From: Selenomonas sp.
GTDB lineage: Bacteria; Bacillota; Negativicutes; Selenomonadales; Selenomonadaceae
Assembly (NCBI RefSeq): GCF_022771645.1
Contig: NZ_JALFCU010000018.1
Location: forward strand, 1-64,000
Reading direction: 5' to 3'
Length of the DNA stretch: 64,000 nt
Shown here: positions 45,204-53,374 of the stretch, one piece after another
How positions within the stretch are numbered: position 1 is the first letter of the stretch
Layout: every line of letters starts with the position of its first letter
The notes under the pieces: model-generated
Told to the model about the DNA's origin: nothing
Seen by the model: only the letters and a program-made list of their open reading frames with translations
The model's database searches: none
Program-made: the position numbers and the translations under genes

Positions 45204-45413
45204 ATGGAACTGGTGAACAAGAACAACGGCAGCATCCGCAAATGTGCATTCTGCAAACATTGGTATGATCCGATGAATCAAGCTATTGCGCCGAAAGCCC
45301 CAAATATCGGCCTGTGGGAATACAATGCGAGACTGAAAGCAAAATGCCTGTCGCGCGGTTCGGAGACAGACAGTTTTTATGGATGCAACCGATTCGAGTG
45401 CAAACTTTCGTGA
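45204..45413 (+). CDS. cysteine-rich mini-protein
   Basis: ATG 45204 follows GAGGTG; the frame can be extended to 45162 but the -10 box lies there. The 69-residue product has Cys-x2-Cys (KCAFCKHWYDP), a single Cys (LKAKCLSRG) and Cys-x4-Cys near its end, a likely zinc site. Similar small proteins with CxFCKxWYDP occur in Firmicutes, but their role is unknown to me. It is the first gene of the transcript that leads into the two dynamin-like GTPases, with a 32-base gap. Confidence 0.7.
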   Translation: MELVNKNNGSIRKCAFCKHWYDPMNQAIAPKAPNIGLWEYNARLKAKCLSRGSETDSFYGCNRFECKLS

Positions 45414-45445
45414 ACCGTAAAGCGACGGGGAGAGGAGAAGAGCGT

Positions 45446-47542
45446 ATGAAGGAAGAAGCATTGGCAGCGGCTCTGGAAGACTGCAAGGCGAGCGCGGAAG
45501 AAGGCTATCGCATTGCGAGCGAAGTGGCTGGCGCCATCCATGAACTCTTGGAACAAGCGGAAGAAAATCTGGAGGAAGCGGAGGCTTCACAGGAAGATCT
45601 CGATCGTCTGGAGCGGACGGGCCTGCTTTCGCAGCAGCGGCAGGAAATCATCGATTTGCAGCGGATGGATTGCGACATCAAGCAAAACGTCGATCGTCTC
45701 TGGCGGCAGAAAAAGGATTTTTCCATCGTCGTTTATGGACGGACGATGGCAGGCAAATCGACGCTCATGGAAATCCTCACGCACGGCAACGGCGAGAGTA
45801 TTGGCAAAGGGGCGCAGCGCACGACGCGGGATGTGCGCGATTACTATTGGAAGGGCATGAAGGTCACGGATGTGCCGGGCATCTGCTCGTTCGATGGGCG
45901 TGAGGATGATGCCCTCGCGATGGAGGCCGCGAAAAAAGCGGATCTCATTGTCTTTCTGCTCACGGATGATGCGCCACAGGAAGAGGAGGCACGGCAGCTC
46001 GCCACGTTGCGCGATGAAGGCAAGAGCGTGCTCGGCATCGTGAATGTGAAGCTCGGCTTGAACCTTGCGCGTCGCGCGATGGCTGTGCGCGATCTCACGC
46101 GGAAGATGCAGGACACGGAGCGCATCGATACCATCCGCAATCAATTTTGCGAATTTGGCCGGAAATTCGGGCAGGATTGGTCGAAGATTCCTTTCGTCTA
46201 CGCTCATCTTCAGGCAGCGTATCTTGGCAGGGAGGATGAAGAGCTCTTTTCCCTCAGCAATTTTGCGCAAGTCGAAGATGTGCTTCTCGACAAGGTGACG
46301 AAAGAAGCGAGCTTGCTCCGCACGAAGAATTTTCTTGAAAACGTCAGGACGCCGCTCTTGGATGCAATTGATGCCTTGTTCGATGCGTCCGGGCGGTTGA
46401 TTCGCGAATCGGATCTGCTAGAGGAAAATGGAAATAAACTGCTGGCATGGAAAGATGATTTTGATCAATTCGCACAGGATCGGCTGGAGGCGTTCATGAC
46501 ATCCTTGCGCGAAGAGGCGGATGGAGCAATCCAAGAATTTTCCGAGATTGTCACGGAAAATGACGATTCCGATGAGGTCAAAGAAAAATTTTTCGATTGC
46601 TTGGGTGAAGTGCAGATCGATCGCAAGAGCAGGAGCTTTTTGAAATCTCTGGAGAAAAATTGCAATCGGAAACTGCGCTCGCTGGCAGATGACACGATTG
46701 CGGATTTGGAGTTCCATAGCTTTGAGATGAAGGCGCTCAAAGATCATTTGGATATCAACATTGAGACGAGCTTTCAAAACGCATTTCGTGTCGCAGGCGC
46801 AGCACTGTTTTTCGTGAATCCGCTGGCGGGCCTCTTGGCGACGGTTTTCTCTTTTTTGTCTGATAGTAAGGCAGAGAAGATGGAGCAGGCGCGTGCGGAA
46901 CTCCGCGACAAGGCGCATGGCATCGTTGATCCGCATTTGAAGAAATTGCGGAAGTCTTTGGCGAACAACATCGAAGAAGGCTTGATGCAAGGCCGCATCT
47001 GGGGGTTCTACCATACGCTGTTTGAGCGCCAGATGCTCTTGCTCGATGTGGCGAACCAGCAGAATGAGTTAGCGCAACTGCTGGATACGAAATTTGATGA
47101 TCTGTCACATATTTTGCTGACGAAAACCATGGAATTTGCTTTGCAGAGATCCGACATCGCTCTCAAAGCAGATTATGTTCGTGTTCCTGGCAGGAAAATG
47201 ATTGCCATCGGGAAAATCCCGTTCTTGTCCACAGAGGATCAAGAGCGTGTTGAAAGGGTGTTGGGAGAGTCCTTGGAAATCGTTCCTTTTGATGAAGCAA
47301 ATGGAGATGATTTCTCTGAAAAAATCCATCAGATCATGCAGGAAATCTTGGGAAAGACCAAGCATGAACTGATGACGTATACATATCCAGCCCCCAACAG
47401 TGAAGATGAAGAAGAGAAAAAGGAAATCCGCTTTCTGCAAGTGGAGCCGAAGGCAGAACGGAGGAAGAATTGGGATTCGATGCGGTCGATGCTCCAGCAA
47501 GCCGCTTTTGCGCCGGTGGTGCTGATGAGGATTTCCGATTGA
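45446..47542 (+). CDS. dynamin-like GTPase, first of a tandem pair
   Basis: ATG 45446 follows GAGGAG; the longer frame from 45314 overlaps the mini-protein gene. The 698-residue protein has an N-terminal coiled coil (about 1-75), a GTPase domain with P-loop GRTMAGKST (98-106) and G3 DVPGI (142-146), a long helical stalk and a hydrophobic pair or paddle (about 445-472, GAALFFVNPLAGLLATVFSF). This agrees with bacterial dynamin-like proteins that act on membranes in pairs. Codon use is less GC-biased than the neighbours. Related pairs occur among phage-defence systems, but a membrane-maintenance role is also possible. Confidence 0.78.
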   Translation: MKEEALAAALEDCKASAEEGYRIASEVAGAIHELLEQAEENLEEAEASQEDLDRLERTGLLSQQRQEIIDLQRMDCDIKQNVDRLWRQKKDFSIVVYGRTMAGKSTLMEILTHGNGESIGKGAQRTTRDVRDYYWKGMKVTDVPGICSFDGREDDALAMEAAKKADLIVFLLTDDAPQEEEARQLATLRDEGKSVLGIVNVKLGLNLARRAMAVRDLTRKMQDTERIDTIRNQFCEFGRKFGQDWSKIPFVYAHLQAAYLGREDEELFSLSNFAQVEDVLLDKVTKEASLLRTKNFLENVRTPLLDAIDALFDASGRLIRESDLLEENGNKLLAWKDDFDQFAQDRLEAFMTSLREEADGAIQEFSEIVTENDDSDEVKEKFFDCLGEVQIDRKSRSFLKSLEKNCNRKLRSLADDTIADLEFHSFEMKALKDHLDINIETSFQNAFRVAGAALFFVNPLAGLLATVFSFLSDSKAEKMEQARAELRDKAHGIVDPHLKKLRKSLANNIEEGLMQGRIWGFYHTLFERQMLLLDVANQQNELAQLLDTKFDDLSHILLTKTMEFALQRSDIALKADYVRVPGRKMIAIGKIPFLSTEDQERVERVLGESLEIVPFDEANGDDFSEKIHQIMQEILGKTKHELMTYTYPAPNSEDEEEKKEIRFLQVEPKAERRKNWDSMRSMLQQAAFAPVVLMRISD

Positions 47543-47568
47543 GTTAACGGGAGAAAGGAGAAAGACAC

Positions 47569-49299
47569 ATGCCTTTCCAGTTGAGCGAATCCAGCGAAAA
47601 AATTGAAGCGCTCGTGCGTGATGCGCGGGAAACGTTTCAAAAATATGAGGATCTCGGCTTGCCGATGGAAGCATTGGAAGCGCTGCCATCCACAGATGAG
47701 AAGGAGGATGGTGCAATCAAACTGGTCTTCGTCGGCCAGTACAGCGCGGGAAAGTCGAGCATCATCAAGATGCTGACGGGCATGGACACGGGAATCGGCG
47801 CCGACATCAAGACGGATCATGCGCAGGCATACCCGTGGCATGGCATCGAGATTGTCGATACGCCGGGGATCCAGACGGGCATCCGCGAGGATCATGACGC
47901 GATCACCTACGAACAGATCAAGCATGCCGACCTCTTGATCTTCACCATCACGAATGAAGGCTTTGACCAGACGATGGGGAATCATTTCCAAAAGCTCGCG
48001 GTTGAACAGCAGCGCGGCGCGAATATGATCCTCGTCATCAACAAGATGGATCGCGCGGCGCTGGGCAATTCGCCGGAGCAGCAACAGGTCATGCTGCCGG
48101 ACATTGAGAAGGTGATCGCGCCGTTCACGCCGGAACAGTTGTACACATCCTTTGTTTCCACGAACCGTTACGAGGAATCCTTGGAAGAGACGGAAGCAGA
48201 AGTGAAGCAAGACTTGTTGGAAGAGAGCGGCTACGATGTTTTTATCGAGCATTTGAATGATTTCGTCGAGGCGAAAGGCCTTACGGCGCGCCTGCAAAAG
48301 CCGCTGAACGAGCTTGCCGCCGCCCTGGAGGAAGCGGGCAAACAGACAGGCGCGGACGATGCGGCATGCGAGATCCAGAAGCGGCAGATTCGCACACTGA
48401 AAGACAATCAAGCACAGTGCATGGATGAGATGCAGGATCTTGCCATGATGGTGCAGAGCTCGATCAAGGGGACCGGCAGGAAGGCGAGCCTTGATATTCA
48501 AAACAGCTCGTCGCGGGAAGAAGCGGAAGAAAAACTGTCTCATGCGATTTCAGACGTGGAAGCGCAGGTCAAAGACTGCCAGCAGAAAATGGTGCAGGCA
48601 GCAGAGCGCATGGGGCGTCAGATCGAGCAAGAGGACGAAGCGCTCATGCAGACGGATTTTGCACAGAGTCTCCGGGAGTCGCTCCAAGCACCGCAACCGG
48701 GCAAAGCCTTGCAGGAAATTTCCCATTCGGAACATCTCGCGAGCGCGGATGCGCCAGAGGAATCGTCTGTCGATATGCAGAAAGTCATGACGAACGGCGC
48801 GGGTGCGCTCAGCAATCTCGGCGGTGTTGCAACGTCTTCGCTGAAATCTTTCTCGGGTTCCCTGACGCATACGGCGGTAAAGGAAGTCGGGCATCTTTTC
48901 GGCGCCAGCTTCAAGCCGTGGCAGGCGCTCAATATTGCAAAGGGTCTTTCTATTTTCGGCGCGGCTTTGGGCGCGCTCGGCGTCGTTTATGAGATTTACA
49001 AAGCCGTGACGGAAGGAGAGAAGGTCAAAGATCGGGAAACAAAGATGCGGGAAGCGCGCCAAGAGATTCAGCAGAAGTTCAACGAGGATGCGGATGCCGT
49101 CTATTCGGATTGCATCCGTGTAGCGCATGAAGTCATGGATGCGTGGATCCAACCTGCCATCGAAGGCCTTCAGACGGCAATCCGGGAGGCAGAAGAACAG
49201 CAGCAAGCGCGCCAGGCATTTCAGGATGCTGTTCGCAAATTGGAAGATCGTACATATGCGCTGCGTGAGCAGGTGCAGACGACGAATCCGTTGACGTAA
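47569..49299 (+). CDS. dynamin-like GTPase, second of a tandem pair
   Basis: ATG 47569 follows GGAGAAAGGAG. The 576-residue protein has P-loop GQYSAGKSS (56-64), a Thr-containing switch region, G3 DTPG (97-100) and G4 NKMD (158-161), so GTP binding looks complete. Long charged helices follow (about 255-400), then a hydrophobic stretch (about 455-482, GLSIFGAALGALGVVYEI) and a helical end. It is similar in plan to the upstream protein but clearly different in sequence, as in two-component dynamin systems where both partners are needed. The 26-base gap shows one transcript. Function is inferred from architecture only. Confidence 0.78.
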   Translation: MPFQLSESSEKIEALVRDARETFQKYEDLGLPMEALEALPSTDEKEDGAIKLVFVGQYSAGKSSIIKMLTGMDTGIGADIKTDHAQAYPWHGIEIVDTPGIQTGIREDHDAITYEQIKHADLLIFTITNEGFDQTMGNHFQKLAVEQQRGANMILVINKMDRAALGNSPEQQQVMLPDIEKVIAPFTPEQLYTSFVSTNRYEESLEETEAEVKQDLLEESGYDVFIEHLNDFVEAKGLTARLQKPLNELAAALEEAGKQTGADDAACEIQKRQIRTLKDNQAQCMDEMQDLAMMVQSSIKGTGRKASLDIQNSSSREEAEEKLSHAISDVEAQVKDCQQKMVQAAERMGRQIEQEDEALMQTDFAQSLRESLQAPQPGKALQEISHSEHLASADAPEESSVDMQKVMTNGAGALSNLGGVATSSLKSFSGSLTHTAVKEVGHLFGASFKPWQALNIAKGLSIFGAALGALGVVYEIYKAVTEGEKVKDRETKMREARQEIQQKFNEDADAVYSDCIRVAHEVMDAWIQPAIEGLQTAIREAEEQQQARQAFQDAVRKLEDRTYALREQVQTTNPLT

Positions 49300-49334
49300 C
49301 AACAGCCAGAACGCCATAGTGGAAGGATGCAAGG

Positions 49335-49376
49335 CGAGAGCCGTCGCACTCGGATTGATGCGGTGGCTCTCGTTTT
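49335..49376 (+). terminator. rho-independent terminator of the dynamin module
   Basis: CGAGAGCC and GGCTCTCG with inner GTCGCA/TGCGGT pairing, followed by TTTTATGTTTTTG. Confidence 0.85.
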
Positions 49377-49441
49377 ATGTTTTTGTTATGTTATTTTGCT
49401 ATCATGAGGAACGAGAAAAAGATGGAATGACGAGGTGGAAA

Positions 49442-50962
49442 ATGATGCATTTGCGCGAGTTGCCGACGGGCACGCGGCTCATCGTCATGTGCTTCGTGCT
49501 GGCGTTTTTGCCCATCGTCGTGCTCGCGGCGACGCTCGTGCTCGTCATCGCGGGCATGAACCATCTCGGCGGCGGCTGGGAGAGCCGCATGGTCGAGCTT
49601 TGGCCGCGCACGGCGCCGATCGCCGTGCATTTCGCCATCCAGCGGATGTGCGACATTGCGGATCGCCCGGCATGGAGCTTGCACGAGATGGAGGAGCAGT
49701 GCCGCTTGCTCGAGGGTGCGGGCATCGCCGTCTTCGTGCGCAAGGACGGCGTGCCGGAATACCTCTCGCAGGGCGCGGACGCCGCGCAAGTGGAAAGGGC
49801 GGCAAAGGCGCGGACGGAAAGCGACCAAGCGTCTCTTGTTTGGACGGAAATGGGGTTCACGTACCTCTACCGGTCGCCGTCGGGTGCAGAAATTTATGCG
49901 GCCGGCGACAAACCGCTCAAACGGCAGGCACTGACGGCGGCGCAGCGCGAGGCGCGCAACCAGGGACGGTGGCTGCTGTACGGCGTGTTCGGGCTCGCTA
50001 TTTTCGTCGCGCTCTTGCTCGGCCTCTTGTTCGTGCGGATGCTGACGCGGCAGGTGCTGCGGCCGCTCGCGGCGATGCGGCGGAGCGCGGCGGCCATCGA
50101 GCAGGGCGACTATGACGTGCCGGCCGTCCCCGCAGGGGGGCTTGCGCCGAGTGATGAGGTCGGCGCGACGTGCCGGAGCTTTGACAAGATGCGGCTCGGC
50201 CTCGCGGCGGCGCGCGCGGAGCGTGAGCGCTACGAGAAGAACCGCAAGGAGCTGCTCGCCGGCATCTCGCATGACCTGCGCACGCCGCTGACGGCGCTCA
50301 AGGGCTATGCGAGCGGCATCCTTGACGGCGTCGCGCGGACGGAGGAGAAGCGCACGCATTACGTGACGCAGATTTTCCGCTCGGCGACGATCCTGGAGCA
50401 CCTTGTGGAAAATCTGTTCTTGTTCTCGAAGCTCGACCTCGGCCGCGTCGACTTCCAAGTGACGACGGTCGATCTGTGCGCGTACTTGGAGGATTATGTC
50501 TCCGAGCGGGCCGCGTGGTATGAAGACCAAGGGCTGGCGCTTCGTTTCTCGGACGCGACGGAAGGCAGAGAGCCGCTCTTTGTGCGGCTCGACCCGCAGG
50601 AATATCAACGCGTCGTGGAAAATATCCTCGGCAACGCGAAAAAATATGGCGGCGCGGCGCCGTCCGTGGACATCATGCTCGCCGTGCAAGCGGCGGGCGG
50701 TGGCCGCACGGCGGTCGTACGCTTCGCCGACCACGGGCCGGGCGTGCCGGATGCGGAGCTGCCGCGGCTCTTTGAGAGTTTTTACCGCACGGACAAGGCG
50801 CGCAGCGAGACGCAGAAGGGCAGCGGCCTCGGCCTCGCCATCGCGCGCGGCGTCGTCACGGGCATGGGCGGGCGGATTCGTGCGGAGGCGACGCCGGGCG
50901 GCGGCTTGACCATCGTGACGGCGTGGCCGGTTCACGATGCGGACGATACGCCGCAGGCGTGA
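49442..50962 (+). CDS. sensor histidine kinase
   Basis: The start is placed at ATG 49442, after GAGGTGG; ATG 49445 and 49427 are alternatives. The 506-residue protein has a membrane segment at about 15-38, a periplasmic sensor part, a second segment at about 180-200, HAMP, and a HisKA domain with the phospho-acceptor His277 in GISHDLRTPLTALKGYASG. The HATPase has N-box ENILGNAKKYGG, DHGPGVPD and GSGLGLAIARG. It phosphorylates the regulator encoded 27 bases later. The order kinase-regulator is less common than the reverse. Signal unknown. Confidence 0.9.
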   Translation: MMHLRELPTGTRLIVMCFVLAFLPIVVLAATLVLVIAGMNHLGGGWESRMVELWPRTAPIAVHFAIQRMCDIADRPAWSLHEMEEQCRLLEGAGIAVFVRKDGVPEYLSQGADAAQVERAAKARTESDQASLVWTEMGFTYLYRSPSGAEIYAAGDKPLKRQALTAAQREARNQGRWLLYGVFGLAIFVALLLGLLFVRMLTRQVLRPLAAMRRSAAAIEQGDYDVPAVPAGGLAPSDEVGATCRSFDKMRLGLAAARAERERYEKNRKELLAGISHDLRTPLTALKGYASGILDGVARTEEKRTHYVTQIFRSATILEHLVENLFLFSKLDLGRVDFQVTTVDLCAYLEDYVSERAAWYEDQGLALRFSDATEGREPLFVRLDPQEYQRVVENILGNAKKYGGAAPSVDIMLAVQAAGGGRTAVVRFADHGPGVPDAELPRLFESFYRTDKARSETQKGSGLGLAIARGVVTGMGGRIRAEATPGGGLTIVTAWPVHDADDTPQA

Positions 50963-50989
50963 ACGCGCCGAGAGGAAAGGAAGAAACTC

Positions 50990-51679
50990 ATGAAACGCAT
51001 TTTCGTCGTGGAAGATGACAGCGCCATCCGCGAGCTCGAGACGGATTACCTCGAAGCGGCAGGCTTTGCCGTCGAGACGGCGGGCGACGGGCGCACGGGA
51101 CGCGACCGGGCGCTTGCGGAAGATTTTGACCTGCTCGTGCTCGACATCATGCTGCCGTTCGTCGACGGCTTCACAATCTGCCAAGCTGTGCGCAAAGAAA
51201 AGGACGTGCCGATCCTCTTCGTGACGGCGAAGCAGGAGGACAGCGACAAGATCCGCGGCCTCGGCTACGGCGCGGATGATTACATCGTGAAGCCGTTCAG
51301 CCCCGCGGAATTCGTCGCGCGTGTCAAGGCGCATCTCGCGCGCTACGAGCGGCTGACGGGCGAAAAAGAGCGGCGGCACAAATCGCTCGTGTTCGGCCTG
51401 CTCGAGATCCTGCCGGAGGAGCATCGCGTCTATCGCGGCGGCGAGGAGATCAGCCTGACGCGCCGCGAGTTCGAGCTGCTGCTGTTTTTCGCGGAGAATC
51501 CCGGCATCGTGTTCTCGATGGATACGCTGTTCGAAAAGGTCTGGGGACTCGATGCCATCGGCGACACGGCAACGGTGCGCGTGCACGTCAACCGCCTGCG
51601 CGAAAAAATCGAGCCCGAGCCCGCAAAGCCCATCTACGTCGAGACGGTTTGGGGCGCGGGCTATAGATTCAAGGGGTGA
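50990..51679 (+). CDS. OmpR-family response regulator
   Basis: The 229-residue protein has a receiver domain with acidic pair VVEDDS, phospho-acceptor Asp52 in LLVLDIMLPFVDG and Lys in YIVKPFSP. A winged-helix DNA-binding domain follows (about 130-229, LTRREFELLLFFAENPG to VWGAGYRFKG). ATG 50990 follows AGAGGAAAGGAAG. It should be activated by the kinase just upstream. Its targets are not visible here; envelope-related genes close by are candidates. Confidence 0.94.
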   Translation: MKRIFVVEDDSAIRELETDYLEAAGFAVETAGDGRTGRDRALAEDFDLLVLDIMLPFVDGFTICQAVRKEKDVPILFVTAKQEDSDKIRGLGYGADDYIVKPFSPAEFVARVKAHLARYERLTGEKERRHKSLVFGLLEILPEEHRVYRGGEEISLTRREFELLLFFAENPGIVFSMDTLFEKVWGLDAIGDTATVRVHVNRLREKIEPEPAKPIYVETVWGAGYRFKG

Positions 51680-51684
51680 GCACC

Positions 51685-52524
51685 ATGGAAGAAGCTGTCG
51701 CGGCCTGCGGCCTCTGCCCGCATCATTGCAAACTCGCCGACGGGCAGACGGGCCTTTGTGCGGCGCGCACGAACGTTGGCGGCACGATTGTTTGCACGAA
51801 TGGCGGCAAGCTCGTGTCCATCGCGCTCGACCCGATCGAGAAGAAGCCGCTCTACCATTTCCATCCCGGGAGCGTCATCCTCTCCGTCGGCAGCTACGGT
51901 TGCAATCTCACGTGCCCGTTCTGCCAGAACTATGAGATTTCGCGGGCGCAGGCGGGCGAACTGCGCGCGGAGGATGTGCCGCCCGCGCGGCTCGCTGCGC
52001 TTGCCACCGACGCGCGGCAGCGCTACGGCAGCATCGGCGTCGCGTTCACATACAACGAGCCGCTTGTGAGCTATGAGTACGTCATCGATTGCGCGAAGCT
52101 GTTGCATGCAAACGATCTCGCCGTCGTGCTCGTGACGAACGGGCAGATCTGTGACGCGCCTCTGCAAAACCTCCTGCCGCATGTCGATGCGATGAACATC
52201 GACCTCAAAGGCTTCACGCAAACCTTCTACGATTGGATCGGCGGCAATCTCGAGACGACGAAGAACACCATCGCGCACGCCGTCCGCGTCGGCGTCCACA
52301 TCGAAGTCACGACGCTCGTCATCCCCGGCAGGAACGACGACGAAAAAGAGATGGACGTGGAAGCCCGGTGGCTTGCGTCCATCTCGTCAGAAATTCCTTT
52401 GCACTTGTCACGTTATTTCCCGCGCTATCGTTGCGACATCCCCATGACGCCGATGGAAACGCTGAGACAGTTAGAGCGTATCGCGAAAACATATTTGAAG
52501 CATGTTCATCTCGGCAACGTCTAG
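51685..52524 (+). CDS. amrS: AmmeMemoRadiSam-type radical SAM enzyme
   Basis: ATG 51685 follows AAGGGGTG, five bases after the response-regulator stop. The 280-residue protein has a Cys-rich N-terminus (CGLCPHHCKLADGQTGLC), the radical SAM cluster Cys73-x3-Cys77-x2-Cys80 in GCNLTCPFCQNYE and LSRYFPRY near its end. This is the AmrS type, related to pyruvate formate-lyase activating enzymes. The usual AmmeMemo partners AmrA and AmrB are not in this window. The exact reaction is not established to my knowledge. A strong hairpin terminator lies just after the stop. Confidence 0.9.
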   Translation: MEEAVAACGLCPHHCKLADGQTGLCAARTNVGGTIVCTNGGKLVSIALDPIEKKPLYHFHPGSVILSVGSYGCNLTCPFCQNYEISRAQAGELRAEDVPPARLAALATDARQRYGSIGVAFTYNEPLVSYEYVIDCAKLLHANDLAVVLVTNGQICDAPLQNLLPHVDAMNIDLKGFTQTFYDWIGGNLETTKNTIAHAVRVGVHIEVTTLVIPGRNDDEKEMDVEARWLASISSEIPLHLSRYFPRYRCDIPMTPMETLRQLERIAKTYLKHVHLGNV

Positions 52525-53246
52525 CTTTGGCTTTCTTCTGCGGCCGCCAATTTTTTGGCGGCCGCTTTTTCATACCACCATGCCCCGACGATGAGCACGA
52601 CCGCTAGAATCACGACGACGACCAGCCGCGTCGGGTCTTCCTGCTGTGTGATCGTGTCGTGGCCGATGATGGCTTCGATGCCGGTCGAGGGGAACTTTCC
52701 GACGAACGACGCGAGCACGTAGTCGCGCATGCGCATGGCCGATAGCGCGCCGAGGGCATTCAACATGATGCTCGGGAAGTACGGCACCATGCGCGCGATG
52801 AGCATGACGACAAAGCCGCGCCGGCCGCTGTACTTGTCGATATTCGCGAGCGTCTTGTGCTTTGCGATGACGCGCTCCGCCGCGTCGCGGAAGAAGAAGC
52901 GCAGCAGCACGAAGCTCAGCGCCACGCCGACGGTCTCGGCGACGACGGAAAGGAAGATGCCCCAGGCGATGCCGAAGATCAGCGTGTTCGCCGTCGAGAA
53001 GATGATCGCGGGCGGGAAGCCGAGCGCGTTGACGAAGAGCGTCAAGAGAAAGCTGAACACGACGGCCCACGCGCCGAACGACTGGATGTACTCCGCCGTC
53101 TCTGTGATGTCGCCGCGCGCGAGCAGGCCGCAGAGGTGCGGGAAGAACGCAGGATTCGCGATGTGGATGATGGCGATGAGCACGACGATGGCGGCGGCTG
53201 CGCCGGCCTTCACCATGCCCATCGATTTTTTTTGAAACAATGCCAA
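52521..53246 (-). CDS. TVP38/TMEM64 (VTT domain) membrane protein
   Basis: The start is TTG 53246, nine bases after AAAGGAG on the minus strand; internal ATGs are possible. The 241-residue protein has about six hydrophobic segments. The VTT signature is visible as LGFPPAIIFSTANTLIFGIAWGIFLS and GFVVMLIARMVPYFPSIMLNALG. VTT proteins are DedA relatives, probably lipid scramblases or flippases in the inner membrane. It overlaps the stop of amrS on the other strand by four bases, and its C-terminal codons lie inside the terminator hairpin. Confidence 0.88.
   Translation of the reverse strand: MALFQKKSMGMVKAGAAAAIVVLIAIIHIANPAFFPHLCGLLARGDITETAEYIQSFGAWAVVFSFLLTLFVNALGFPPAIIFSTANTLIFGIAWGIFLSVVAETVGVALSFVLLRFFFRDAAERVIAKHKTLANIDKYSGRRGFVVMLIARMVPYFPSIMLNALGALSAMRMRDYVLASFVGKFPSTGIEAIIGHDTITQQEDPTRLVVVVILAVVLIVGAWWYEKAAAKKLAAAEESQS
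52540..52570 (+). terminator. rho-independent terminator of the amrS transcript
   Basis: GCGGCCGCCAA and TTGGCGGCCGC form an 11-bp perfect stem with a TTTT loop and a run of five T. It lies inside the 3' coding end of the convergent VTT gene, where it encodes the Ala/Lys-rich tail. Confidence 0.9.
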
Positions 53247-53311
53247 TGAACAAGCTCCTTTTCTTTCCTAAACGATATTTGATGACCATTATATCATTTT
53301 TATCATGGAGA

Positions 53312-53339
53312 TTACATGACAGATATGGTAAACTATAAA
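53312..53339 (+). promoter_or_regulatory. predicted promoter of the permease gene
   Basis: TTACAT (53312-53317), 16-nt spacer, TATAAA (53334-53339), about 35 nt before the start. The surrounding 80 bases are AT-rich and may also hold the promoter of the divergent VTT gene. Confidence 0.45.
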
Positions 53340-53374
53340 GGATTATTGAATCACGTCAGGATGTGGAGCGGGAA

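Noticed and set aside
45314..45445. Longer N-terminus of the first dynamin-like GTPase
   Set aside because: It would overlap the mini-protein gene, whose Cys pattern is clear, and ATG 45446 has a good GAGGAG site.
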